Part shown: positions 35,325 through 46,695 of the stretch, one piece after another
Layout of the letters: every line of letters starts with the position of its first letter
Numbering within the stretch: the first letter of the stretch is position 1
Source: Euborellia annulipes
Taxonomy: Eukaryota > Arthropoda > Insecta > Dermaptera > Anisolabididae
DNA: 64,000 nt
Assembly: GCA_023213315.1 (NCBI GenBank)
Contig: JAKCPI010006305.1
Coordinates: 62,001-126,000, forward strand
Reading direction: 5' to 3'
The notes under the pieces: model-generated
What the model saw: the letters and a program-made list of their open reading frames with translations, nothing else
What the model was told of the DNA's origin: nothing
Databases searched by the model: none
Translations under genes and position numbers: made by a program

Positions 35325-35988
35325 CTTTTTACTTTCTCTTACCTCTGTATATATGTAATATATATAGAGAGAAAGTATTGGATTCATGTCAAAAATTCGA
35401 TGTCGAGATTTTGATGGATCTTCACGTTTTGAGGTCCCCTGGATCCAAAAAGTGGTTTTCGCTGACATGGTCTGTCTGTCTGTCGGGTGTGGGTGTGTCT
35501 GTCTGTGATCAATATTTCAGCATGAAGGAAAAGAGCTAGGAGGCTGAAATTTTATATTTAAGTTAGGCCCCCCCCTGGGACCGGAAAAAGCTTTTGAACA
35601 AAATCGGCCAAAGAGTACTAGTACTTTACTGATGCACTTTTTCAGTTTTTTTCGATTTTCTCAAAATTTGCTCCAACGATTTTTTTTTTAAATTCAAAAA
35701 TCAATTATTTTTAGATTCTCTTTAAAATGTATATTCTTATTTTGTGATTGAAATCTTCTGAAGACCACTTTACTCTTGTACTCCATAGAAAAGATAGGAG
35801 AAATGGTTGCCATGGTAACAAAATATAAATATTTTGCCATACTTATAAATTTTACATCTTGAAAACGAATGCACCCTACTGTCGGAAACTAAATACATGT
35901 CGACACAAAAATTGCTGGCGCACAGCACACAACTTTCTCTTACCTTCGGTAATCGAAAGTTGTGTTCTGTGCTGTCACACCAGATTTT
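35325..35988 (+). mobile_element. Family E copy, first of a tandem pair
   Basis: A full copy with 5' hairpin, (CTGT)n and the 3' hairpin ending CACACCAGATTTTTT. It is followed without a gap by a second copy in the same orientation. Both lie inside a hAT-type MITE. Confidence 0.83.
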
Positions 35989-36655
35989 TTTACTTCTCTT
36001 ACCTATGTATATATGTAATATATATATAGAGAGAAAGTATTGGATTCATGTCAAAAATTCGATGTCGAGATTTTTGATGGATCTTCACGTTTTGAGGTCC
36101 CCGAATCCAAAAGTGGTTTTCGCAACATGGTCTGTCTGTGGGGGGGGTGGGTGTGTGTGTCTGTGTTCAATTTAAGCATGAAGGAATTGAGCTATGAGGC
36201 TGAAATTTTATATTTAAGTTAACACCCTCCTGGACCGGAAAAATAAGCTTTTAATCAAAATCGGCCAAAGAGTACTAGTACTTTTCTGATGTACTTTTTC
36301 AGTTTTTTTCGATTTTCTCAAAATTTGCTCCAACGATTTTTTTTTAAATTCAAAAATCAATTAATTTTTAGATTCTCTTTAAAATGTATATTCTCATTTT
36401 GGCAATTGAAATCTTTTGAAGACCACTTCTACTCCTGTATTTCATAGGGAAGATAGGAGAAATGGTTGCCATGGTAACAAAATATAAATATTTTCCCATA
36501 CTTTTACATCTGAATTCAAATGTCCCGTACTGTCGGGAACTAAATATATGTCGACAAAAAATCTGGTGTGACAAGCACAGAACACAACTTTCGATTACAG
36601 AAGAAGAGAAAGTTGTGTTCTGTGCTTGTCACACCAGATTTTATTATTTTATTTA
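35989..36655 (+). mobile_element. Family E copy, second of a tandem pair
   Basis: It repeats the block order of the preceding copy and differs by scattered substitutions and small indels. Its 3' hairpin (36560-36640) is the cleanest in the window: AATCTGGTGTGACAAGCACA pairs with its reverse complement. Confidence 0.83.
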
Positions 36656-36765
36656 CAAACCTTCGCACTCATTTAGAAAATTGCTAATATTCGCGCCTCC
36701 CCTTAGACTAGTCCGCGCCTCCCTAGGAAGGTCCGCCTCATAATTTGGAAAACGCTACTTTAATA

Positions 36766-37600
36766 TGTTAAACAACCCCCTCCCCTCCCCCTCACCCGAC
36801 TAGTAGAGAAAAAACCTAAATTTAGTGAAATTATTACACTAAAAGAAAGCCACACATATTTACATTAAGGTGTTAATCTACATTTTTGAAATTTTCACCT
36901 ATAAACAAATTTGATGATTCCTGAAGGAATGGCGACCAAAAGATGTGCCTAACAACACATCGGCAGGCAATCTTTTCTTGGTTTCCGCTATCATAACTCT
37001 GGGTATGGGGATCGTCTATCGAGAAATGAATTTTTGTTCCACATTTAATTTAAGGCCGAGAGCAGGACGTAGCAACAGATAGGGAAGCCAACCAAAAAAA
37101 TAACCCTTTAATAGGATCAGATATTTTGTTTTTATTTATATCTAAAATAAATTTTAGTTACCATTTTTACTACTAACATATTAATAATAAATATTTTTAT
37201 CTTTTTTTCCCATAAATTTCAATCGGAAAATTTTTTTTTAAGTTAAAGTATGAACGAAAAAAGGAGGAGCAGAAGCCCGGATCCTTTCTCCCCCCCCCTC
37301 TCTTTCTTGGTACTTGATCTATCTAATAGAGTTAGTCTAATCTTATCACTTTGCTTCCCTTCACCCTATAAATTACACCTTAATTTTCGCCAAGTTGGTC
37401 CATCCAATCGACAAGGACATGGTTCTCTTCCTAAGGGTGGAGTCATCTTAATGGAATTGGCCTTGGTTTTGCTCTACGATGAAAGCATTTTCAATCTGCC
37501 TTGTTCTTAATGAATTGAGCTATTAGCTTCAACATAATCAGCAAATAAAAGAAAAAATTTGTAATTTAATTAAAAAAAAAAAAAAAAAAAAAAAAGAAAA
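36766..37600. other. Non-coding stretch ending in a long poly-A
   Basis: A + strand frame of 86 codons (37250-37510) has no recognisable domain. Poly-A at 37572-37595. Confidence 0.45.
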
Positions 37601-37870
37601 AAAGCTACTACCCACATAGCACAAAATATTGCTGGAATGTTGCAGGAATATTATTTCAAAACATTCGAAATATTGCATGCAATATTCCTGCAGCATTCCA
37701 GCAACATTCCTATGTCCGCGTTTTTTTATTCAGGGAATATTGTCACAATATTGAATTACAATATTGTCAGAATATTGCACAGCAATGTTGCCTACATATT
37801 GCGATGTAATGTTGCCATTATATTGCATGCAATATTCCTTCAACATTCCTATGTCCGCGTTTTTTTATTC

Positions 37871-38130
37871 CGGGAATATTGCCAAAATATTACAATACAA
37901 TATAGCCATAATATTCCATTTCATACTATGTCCCCAGTATATTGAGATGCAATGCATGTATGCATTGCACGCATGTGGTGAATATTATTATATTATATAT
38001 ATATATATATTAATATAATAAATTCACGACATGCGTGCAATGCATATATGCATTGCATCTCAATATACTGGGGACATAGTATGAAATGGAATATTATGGC
38101 TATATTGTATTGTAATATTTTGGCAATATT
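37871..38130. repeat. Long near-perfect hairpin with AT-dinucleotide loop
   Basis: Arms of about 110 nt (from 37871 and up to 38130) are almost exact reverse complements. Shared words include CATACTATGTCCCCAGTAT and GAGATGCAATGCAT. The loop is about 40 nt of TA repeats. It would extrude a cruciform or give a long dsRNA if transcribed. Confidence 0.9.
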
Positions 38131-38303
38131 CTATATATATAATATAATAATATCACGACATGCGTGAAAAAGAAATACATTTGAGTTAGGATCCTAACTC
38201 AAAACCTAATGTCGTTGATATTATAAATATATATTTTATTTACAATATTGCAAAAAATATTCCTGTAATACTGTATTTCTACAATATAGCAATTTATTTA
38301 ATG

Positions 38304-38421
38304 TGTTAAGATTAAAGTTAAAATAGTTGCACGGGAGTAAAAATCATCAACTTTTTTTTATTTCACTTTAACGTTACAGCAAAAACAAAGCGTCCCCAGC
38401 TGTGTATTCTTTGACGTGTCA
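38304..38421 (-). repeat. 3' LTR of the Gypsy-type remnant
   Basis: The repeat is 118 bp, TG...CA on the minus strand, and aligns with the 113-bp 5' LTR at 38916-39028 apart from small indels and substitutions. The divergence shows the insertion is not very recent. Confidence 0.88.
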
Positions 38422-38486
38422 ACTCTTCCCCTCTCTTCATTGAGCTTGCCAGTTTCAGGTCCGAGATGTGGCATCTATCTATTCTC

Positions 38487-38656
38487 TTTCAGAAACTCGG
38501 CTCCTTCACTGTGAATACTGTATCGGCTAATTGGTCGGTGACTTCATATGGACCAACCCATTTAGGCAATAATCCGGCGCATCTTTTGGCTCAGGCGTCA
38601 CTTAGGGTTACTTTTCTTCTCCAAACCAAATCCCCAATCCCGAATTTCGACATGAC
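38487..38656 (-). pseudogene. Integrase C-terminal GPY/F module fragment
   Basis: The minus strand reads a fragment with FGIGDLVWRRK, then after one in-frame stop LLPKWVGPYEVTDQLAD and VFTVKEPS. The GDLVW...PKWxGPYxV pattern is the GPY/F module at the integrase C-terminus of Ty3/Gypsy elements, which helps bind DNA and multimerise. The only other pol sequence has been deleted. The stop between the two halves shows it is dead. It supports placing the 725-bp element in Ty3/Gypsy. Confidence 0.85.
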
Positions 38657-38915
38657 TTCCTATAATAAATTTTACTATTATACTATTTGCTAATGTTGAA
38701 ATTGCCTCGGTATTTGCACTTACCATTTCCTTTTTTCTTCCTCCTCGTTTCAACATTTTTCACAAACAAATTAACTGCCCTTTTGTTCTTCATAACCAAC
38801 ACATTCGAAATGGAATCAATTTTTACATTTCGCTTCACTTCGAATATTCAGTGTCTCCTTTTCCGGTCTTAAGCATTTCTTTGCAGCACATACCGATTTC
38901 ACGTTGGGCGCCATT

Positions 38916-39028
38916 TGTTAAGATTAAAGTTAAAATAGTTGCACGGGAAAATCAACAACTTTTTTTTATTTATCTCTAACAACAAAAACAAAGCGTCCCC
39001 CTCCAGCTGTGTATTCTTTGACTTGTCA
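38916..39028 (-). repeat. 5' LTR of the Gypsy-type remnant
   Basis: The repeat is 113 bp, followed on the minus strand by two bases and the primer-binding site. It shares the motif GACGCTTTGTTTTTG and the terminus CTTAACA with the other LTR. Confidence 0.88.
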
Positions 39029-39674
39029 AATGAAATCAAATTATTACAAAATTTTTTTGAAATATTGTAAAAATATTCCAACTTAATTTTTTTGCAATAT
39101 TTCAAATAAAATATTGCTGGAATATTATTATAATAATGTAAAAAAATTTTGTTATAATCCGATTCAAAATTTCTTTGCAATGTTACAATAATATACCAGT
39201 AATATTTTTTGGAATGTTGCAAATAAAATATTGCTGGAATATTATCACAATATTTCAAAAAAATTTGTTGAACCGAATATTGAAAATTTTTTTTCAATAT
39301 TACAATAATATTTCACCAATATTATATTTGCAATATTGCAAAAAAATATTGCTGGATTATTTCTATAATATTACAAAAAATTTTAGGAAAATTTGTTCTA
39401 CAAATTTTTTTTAAATATTATAATAATATTTCAGCAATATTTTATTTGCAACATTCCAAAAAAAATATTGCTGCAATATTGCTACAATGTTATAAGATAG
39501 AAAGATTCCTGCAACATTCCAGCAATATTTTGTGCTCTGTGGGTTGTAGAAAGTGCCTCTGAGCTGTAGTACGGTGGTAGAGTTCTTGTTTGTATTCACA
39601 TTTGGCTACCAATCAATTTAAATAAATGGACTGAACTTCAGATGACAAAAAAGACCTTAAATTAAAAAAAAAAT

Positions 39675-40338
39675 ATCTGGTGTGAAAGCACAGAACACAA
39701 CTTTCTTTTAGTTTCCGCCAATATATTAGACAGATATAAATTTGACTACAAATCATTTGAAATAAATAGGGATGGGGTCTAAATGGCCTTAGATGCCGAG
39801 AAGGACCTTAAAAAAAAAAAAAAAAAAGATATAAAATTTATAAATATGGGAGAATATTTATATTTTGTTACCATGGCAACCATTTCTCCTCTCTTTCCTA
39901 TGAAGTACAAGTTTAAAGTGTGCTTCAAAAGATTTCAATGGCAAAATGAGAATATACATTCTAAAGAGAATCTAAAAAAAAAAAAATTGATTTATGAATT
40001 TTATTCAAAATCGTTAGAGCGAATTTTGAGAGAATCAAAAAAAAATTGAAAAAGTGAATCAGTAAAGTACTAGTACTTTTTGGCCGATTTTGTTCAAAAG
40101 CTTCATGTCACGTCCCAGGAGGGTACCTAACTTTAATATAAAATTTCAAAATCCTGCAATAGTCTCTTTTCGTTCTTGAGATATTTTGTTCACAAACAGA
40201 CAGACCATGTCGCCAAAACCACTTTTTTTGGATTCAGGGGACCTCAAAACGTGTATGTCCATCAAACATCGACATCGAATTTTCGACACACTTTCTCTGT
40301 CTATATATAAACATATATATATGTGAGAGAAAGTAAAA
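39675..40338 (-). mobile_element. Family E copy
   Basis: The minus-strand copy ends in the terminal hairpin at 40300-40338. The 3' side is interrupted by a SINE-like tail (about 39705-39830), and only part of the 3' hairpin remains near 39675-39710. Confidence 0.75.
39715..39830 (+). repeat. SINE tail fragment (S2-type)
   Basis: AAATAGGGATGGGGTCTAAA, GGCCTTAGATGCCGAGAAGG and a poly-A run (39810-39826). It interrupts a family E copy. Confidence 0.6.
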
Positions 40339-40339
40339 A

Positions 40340-41870
40340 GAAAAGATAGAAAGAAAAAAATATTTAGTTTTTCAAAGGATAGTCATTTCATTATCATCTT
40401 AATGATTTTTTAGAATTCCTTATATTATTATTTTAACACTTAATTGAGACAAAAATTTCATTAAGATCATGGCCAATATTTTTGTTTGGAGTAGGGAAGT
40501 GTGTCGAAGAAAATATCCTTTCTAGTTTAGTTGATTTTATTTTGTGAATTAAAATTTTGTATTGTTTTTCCAATTTTTTTCGGCTTTGAGAAGGGAGAAG
40601 CGAATCCCTCTGGCGCCATCTCGCTTAATACTTCTTCGTTCTTCCCAACTTTTTCCAAGTGTTTCGTTTTCTAGTACTTTATTTGCCATGAGACAGTGAG
40701 TCTGTCCACTTTCACGCTTCCTTCCTCCAAGAGAAACAAACCATCAGTGAAAGAATGGGATACATTTTTGTAGTGGCTTTAAACCTGAGTTGTGCCCTCG
40801 CTCTCCTCCCAAAAAAGCTGGAATTTTCATAAAAAAAAAGGGAATATGATAAATGAAAGAGAAAGTTATTTATAAAGCCTAAAATTATTTTAATCTAATA
40901 GTTAAAAAAACGAAGTGAATAAACTTTTATTTTTTCTCCCCTAAAGTGCCTGTAATCAAACGAGAAATGATTTATTTTGTAGAAATAGAGGTTTTTAAAG
41001 CCTCATTTGAGGATTTACTCCTAAAAATAAATAAAAGCACTTTCCACGACATTCGCTCTTTTGTTTTAATATAATTTAAGACAAAAAGGAAACAAATGGA
41101 ATTGCATTTGTGCCTACCTAAAATCGCTTTATTTTAACCAATAATTTATACTGGTTAAGCCTCTAAGGAATTAACCTGTCAGCACTTGTTCATATCTATT
41201 CGAAACTCAAATGTATATTATATCAAAATATAATTAAATTATAATAAAATGATATAAAATATAATGGTTGCTTTTTTGATATATGGGATTATTATTAAAG
41301 AATGCAGTATGCGTGACCCAACATTCAACTGGATATTTATGTTACATATAATAAAACGTAACTAATGAAAAAATAATTTAAAATTACACAAGACTTTCTT
41401 ATATACTGGGCGGTAATGCAACAATAACTTCTAAAATTTCTCAAGCAGAGATCCCAGGAATCCAAAATTTTTCTCATCTGATTTTTCTCATTTTATTTCT
41501 GATTCTAACAATGTAAGTTTGAGCCGGATTAGTCAAAAGTTTTTTTATTTTATTTCAACTCTTCAAGATCATTTTGACGCTCATACATATACAAATTACT
41601 TTTTTTTATTGAATCTTATAAATAGTCAAATGTTTAAACGTCCCCAGGGGTTGAACCCGGGATCTCCAACTCGTCCGGGCCAACGATATGCTTTTTTTTC
41701 ACTTAGACGACCAGTTCCTCTTTATCTCTATCTTTAGAAGATAGCGAGTTTTTACTCATGAGATCGAGAATTCGGTGGCCTGGTGTAAATACTGTAGAAT
41801 GGCCCTGATAGGCTGGGATCCCAGATTCGATTCTTTGGAGACAGGGAACGTTTTGTTTGCAAATAATATA
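40340..41870. other. Non-coding stretch
   Basis: On the minus strand 41640-41700 has a tRNA-like B box (GATCCCGGGTTCAACCCC). No cloverleaf was confirmed. No gene seen. Confidence 0.45.
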
Positions 41871-41879
41871 CATACCTGC

Positions 41880-42099
41880 AGAGAAAAGATATTGGACAAG
41901 CTCGCGTCTGCCTGGCTTTTGAGCCTTACGCATGGGCAACCATTTACAACAGTCTGTATAGTTAGTTGCTTCCAAATGGACATGTCCCCTGCAGGGTTCT
42001 CTTAACAACAACTCAATATACAGACTTTTGTAAATGGTTGCGTGTGCGTGGGGCTCAAAAGCCAGGTGGACGTCAGCTTGTCCAATATCTTTTCTCTGC
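41880..42099. repeat. Foldback with about 90-bp arms
   Basis: GCAGAGAAAAGATATTGGAC at 41879 and its reverse complement ending near 42099. The arms also share CTGGCTTTTGAGCC and CAACCATTTACA. The loop is about 36 nt. No coding sense. Confidence 0.85.
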
Positions 42100-42109
42100 A
42101 CGGTACAAT

Positions 42110-44509
42110 TAGTTATCAAATAAAAATTAATTTAGTAAAATATCAAAATACAAATCTCCTTTATTCTTAACTCAAATACTTACTCCATTTGAATTTAAAG
42201 GTTTAAATTTATTTGGATTCTATTGGAAGGTTAAGTAGGACTAAATCATTATATTACTTTGGACAAATTAATCTTTTTCCTCCGATTCACCCATCTGAAG
42301 TTCATAAATCCATGACCATGCTTGATAATGCAATAATGATTTTAATATTAAATAGAATCCTCTAACATTGAAAAATATTTAAGATTCTTGGATGTCCTTT
42401 GTTCTATTCAAAATTAAACTACTAATTAAATTGTATTTCCTTGTGCTGGCCAAGTGGTTGCATTTACTCAGAACATTTAAATAGACGCCTTTGAGTAGGA
42501 CACATCAACATTCTCCTCAGTGTTTAGTGAATCCCTTTCATTCAAATTTTGCATTTCTCTCGGGAATATATATTAGATGTAATTATGTCATATCTTCATT
42601 TCCTTTAAGATTCTCTTATTATTAGTATAGCTGAAAATAGGAATTTCTATTTTTTATGAAAACATTCTTTTTAATTTGAAATTCTTCAATGTACATCTCT
42701 CTATTTTATTATTCCATCTATTCTTGTCTCTTAAATGAATTGAGCGTCTAATTATTTATAAACTCTTTATTTCGAAACAGTAAATCTTATTAAAAGCCTA
42801 ATCTCAGGCTAATGCAATTGCTCTTCAGTCGGTTGAGAATTCTTAACCTGATTAAACCCACTTCGTTCGGGTTGTAACTAAAAAAGCGCAGAAATCCACC
42901 TCTGAGTTGAAATTCTTTTTTATTACTATTTTAATTTGTTTTGTCTATTAAAACCCCCAACAACAACAAAAACAACAAAAATTCCAATAGCATGTATTAA
43001 TCTTAGATTATTCCAATTCAGCCCGCATCGTGGTTGGGTAAACAAAACAGAAATGCAAAAATAAAATAGGAAATTATACGTATTCTATATTAAATATGTA
43101 TACGTTTTATGCAAACAAAACAATCGTTTAATAATTTAAAACTTTTTAGGGGTGGATATTTTGGCCATTATCAAATTTGAATTTATTTCACATACAACAA
43201 CAAACATATGGCGAGTGGGAAGAAAAGTTAAATTTTTTATAATTTCAGAGCTTTTAGAATATCGGAATGCAATTTACATATTCACCATTGAATAGGATAA
43301 TGTTTTTGATAATATTGTATTATACAGTATCTAATTATTATTATTTGAATAAATTTTGAACTGAAAATATTCTCATAGTTAATTGCTGTCAACGCCCATC
43401 TAATATGGAAAAACCAAAGTTTTTTTTACAAAACAAATTTCTTTCCAATTACATATCTATTGCCCCTCAATTGAATTGGATAACAATCAATGAAATAAAT
43501 TGGGACGTGGTCTAAATTAATTTACTTATTTTTTGATCTGTTAATCCTTTAGCTTGTAAGACACCATCTAGACAGTTTACCTAAGAGTCAATACTATAAT
43601 AATAATAATCATTATACAATTACTAATGCTTTGAAAGTTCTCTGGTACTTTTGATAGGATAAATACTCAAATTTAATTTAAATGTTAACTGCATTATCAT
43701 GTTAATTTGAATTTTTTTAAAATTAAATTTAATTCAAGGGCTCTATTGATTTTTTAAAATGAACTACCTCTGGGATTAACAGGAGTATTGAGTTGAGAGA
43801 ATGAACATAAATTTAACAGGATTAAGAGTGGGTGCTATTAGAGATTTTGAGAAATTGTTTTCTGCTACAGTCATTCAACTCGGACTCGGCGTGGGGATTT
43901 TATTTAATCTTTTGGAATTAAATTTATTTGGATAATAAACAAACAAAATAGTAAATTGGGAGGTGGAGAAAAGTAGATAATCCATTTAAAAAAAATACTT
44001 GATTCCATTCCATTCTATAGGATGAGATCGATTAGTTTTGTGCGTGCTGAGGGAAAATGGGCCATCGCAACAACCACCTCGAAAACTCTAGCATTGACCC
44101 CACTAACCTATTTTCTAGCCAGACTAAGGAATAAAAGATTTACCCTCATTGTATTACATTAAATTCTCTCTAAATTTTAAAGTCAAGTTTTTTTTTAAAT
44201 AATTCTCAAATAAAGCGTTTTCTTCTTGATCCAAGGGTCTTCCAATCCTATTAAATAAATATGGATGAACTCTAAATTATCCCAGATGCCAATGACATAA
44301 TAATAATAATAATAAATTATGGTTATTAATGCCTCTAATAAATATGAATTAGAAGTAGTAGTGAGAAGTAGAAGTGAATTGCAGCCAATGTTGAACAAAA
44401 ATAAAAAAATAATTTTATTTTTAAGCGAAAAAGATCTGTGGCTGTAGGCTTAATGATGGAGTCATGAAAAAACAAGATGAATGCAGCCAAATATTCTTTT
44501 ATTTTAATT
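42110..44509. other. AT-rich non-coding stretch
   Basis: SINE-tail traces near 43482-43520 and 44238-44300. No gene seen. Confidence 0.5.
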
Positions 44510-44521
44510 CTTGCCCTCACG

Positions 44522-44727
44522 TAGTGGCGGGTCCAGAGGTGTTTCTCGGGGGGGGGGGATCTGGTGTGACTGGTCGCACAGCACACAATCTTTTCTTAAT
44601 TTTTGTAATTTAAAGGCGCATTCTGTACTTGTTTGCCAGAATATAAATACAATTAAAATTTTTAAGTATCAATTTTTAAAATTTTAGATTAAAAATAATT
44701 TAAAAAAAAAAAAACTATTTTTTGTTT
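44522..44727. mobile_element. G-tract MITE copy without right TIR but with 12-bp duplication
   Basis: The left end and interior match 20549 onward, but the last 60 bp with the right TIR are absent and the copy ends after an A-run. CTTGCCCTCACG flanks both sides exactly (44510-44521, 44728-44739). The target resembles a PLE tail with GAAACGTC on the minus strand. Confidence 0.75.
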
Positions 44728-44739
44728 CTTGCCCTCACG

Positions 44740-46304
44740 GCTGACGTTTCGGCCCGAGGTAAAGGTAAAATTTTTTAAAATCGTGTATCATGAATAATAA
44801 ACAGGAAATGGACATTTTTAAAGAAAGTGAATTTGAAATTAATGAACCATTGTCAAACCAAATTAAACCGTTCGCCCTCCCCCAAATTAGTTGATTTTAA
44901 TCAACTTAAATAAATTCTCATAGGTATTTTAATATTACAATTGTTCCATGACCTGACTTCCAGAAATTTTTTGCTATTTCTATTTTGATCAAAATATTCA
45001 TCACGATACTGTAAATATAGAAAAAATGAAACTTTCTTAAAAAGAAAGAGTGCATTCCCCCGGTAGTCAATCGATATATTAAAAAATAAAATATTTGTAA
45101 TACGTTGAAAGCTCTAAATGATCTAGTAACCGAAAGGGGAAAATAAAAAAAAATTAGTTAATATAGCCTATATGTAAAAATAATATATTATAATAAATAA
45201 GATTAAGGATAGAATTTTTTTAAATTTATTTGATTAAAACAAATCTTAATTGGAATGACTAAATCATCAGATTCATGGGTGTAACTAGGGGTCCCGAGGG
45301 GGGGGGGCGACCCCTCCAGAAGGCTCCCCTTCCGAAATTTTGAATTTTTTTTTAAATATTTAGTTGTTAAACTTTCAAATAACAATTTCATCAATGGCCC
45401 ATTCTCTCCAAACAGTTGAGTCTATTCTGCATACTCAGTTGTCTCAGTTCTTCATTACCAACTTTATCCATTAGAGGTTTTCCTTGAAAAGCCTTAATTA
45501 TTTTGATCTCTATAGCGCCTGATAGTTGTTGGCTATGATTTGCCGCTTTTCCTTCCTTCCTTGAATCAGTATTTCACTTGTTCCTATAATGAAGGATGAG
45601 AGCAGAGTGTATTTTTAAAAAGATCTCTGAATTTTCTAATTGAATTCTAATTTAGTTAATTCAAAATTATAGGTATTGACTACCGATAGATGCATCATGA
45701 TGTAATGTTACCCGTAAATTGAAATTTTTATGCTAATTTTTTCGTTTAAGTTATTTGTAGGCCTGCCTCCAAAACATTCGGAACTAAGCAATTAAATAGA
45801 GTTGGCAAAGTACAAAGCAGAACAGTCATTAAGGTGTCTGCATTATGGATCTTGGAGCCAAGTGCCTGGGTTGCTTATCTCTCGTTCTCTCTCTATTAAT
45901 ATTTAGCTACAATTCAACAATCTGCCTTTCTACCAAGAGACATTTATATTATTATTATTATTATTATTTTACTGTTATTATGAATATCTCTGTCGTTTCT
46001 TCTTTTTGAATAGTAAGTAAGACAAAAACATTTAAATAAGAGTGAAAAAAATTGAATTTACATTTATTTTCTTTTAAGATCGCCAAAGGTAAACTTTAAT
46101 ACCTTTTCTCTAGTACTTGTCCGATTGTTAAATCTTCCCATAAATTAAAAACTGCACATGATTACTCAGCCACGATAATCGGAAAATCTAATAGTGAGTA
46201 AGTCATTTAGGTTGTCTATTTTCTAACAATCAAACACGAAATATTTATACTATCTACAGGGTTTTAATTTATTAGCCAGGATGTTTTGTTTTTATTTTAT
46301 TTTT
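44740..46304. other. AT-rich non-coding stretch
   Basis: PLE-type remnant near 44740-44770 (minus strand GGGCCGAAACGTC). A truncated G-tract MITE end near 45280-45330. ATT microsatellite at 45948-45968. Confidence 0.5.
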
Positions 46305-46695
46305 TAAGGTCTTTTTCGGCATCTAAGGGCATTTAGACCCTATCCCTATTAATTTCAAATGATTGTAGTCAATTTGACAGCAAGAATTAATTTTAATTGA
46401 ATTATTATTATTTGAAATTACTATCGGGATCCTACTTTATTTAACCGAGGTGCTTACGTGCACGAAGACACACACCTCAAAACCCAACCGGCTTCTGGCC
46501 GTAGCCATCTACCGGCACTCCGTGAAGTTACATTATTTCCTATTTCTAACTCCTCCTCCTGCGTTCGTTTCTAGCTAGTGAACTAATCCTTATTTCTGGT
46601 TCCTTTTATCCAACCTCTTCTATGCTAGAGAGAGAGGATGTCCTGGTTTGGGGACGGACTCCCCCAGCACCGGCGTGTAGCCTAATCCTTTCGCA
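46305..46695 (-). mobile_element. Second SINE-like family (S2), longest copy
   Basis: On the minus strand a GC-rich 5' part (46436-46695) is also found in opposite orientation at 14398-14665. It ends in a tail with GGGTCTAAATG and GATGCCGAAAAAGACC followed by an A-rich end. The tail recurs at several other sites. No clear A/B boxes were seen in the GC-rich part. Confidence 0.6.

Larger units (their letters stand above)
35232..36757. mobile_element. hAT-type MITE interrupted by two E elements
   Basis: Left end CAGTGGTCTCCAAACTTT, right end AATTTGGAAAACGCTA, and the flanking octamers CTTTAATG/CTTTAATA (35224-35231, 36758-36765) differ by one base. A related copy lies at 49337-49720. The E copies at 35325-36655 are inside it. 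Confidence 0.78.
38304..39028 (-). mobile_element. Internally deleted Ty3/Gypsy-type LTR retrotransposon
   Basis: Two direct repeats (38304-38421 and 38916-39028) start TG and end CA on the minus strand. Next to the 5' LTR is a primer-binding site (minus strand, TGGCGCCCAACGTG, 38900-38914) two bases from the LTR. Next to the 3' LTR is a purine tract (38422-38440 on the minus strand). Both outer ends carry AATG (38300-38303 and 39029-39032), a 4-bp target-site duplication. At 725 bp it has lost nearly all of gag-pol. It is nested inside the TIR element at 37605-39549. Confidence 0.88.
37605..39549. mobile_element. AATATTGC-rich TIR element (CCCACA...TGTGGG)
   Basis: The ends are inverted repeats: CTACNACCCACA(T/G)AGCACA followed by a stretch with ATTGCTGGAATG, matched in reverse at 39500-39549. 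AAAG flanks both ends (37601-37604, 39550-39553) as a possible 4-bp duplication. The inside is full of short, mutually complementary units such as GCAATATT and TGGAATATT, plus a long hairpin (37871-38130). No transposase is visible, so it is non-autonomous. The Gypsy-type element is inserted within it. Confidence 0.7.

Noticed and set aside
37611..39543. CRISPR-like array from evenly recurring AATATTGC units
   Set aside because: Units are short, inverted and irregularly spaced within a TIR element in a eukaryotic genome.
44740..44770. Complete hammerhead motif at GAAACGTC on the minus strand
   Set aside because: Only the 3' half is recognisable; no CUGANGA box lies at the right distance.
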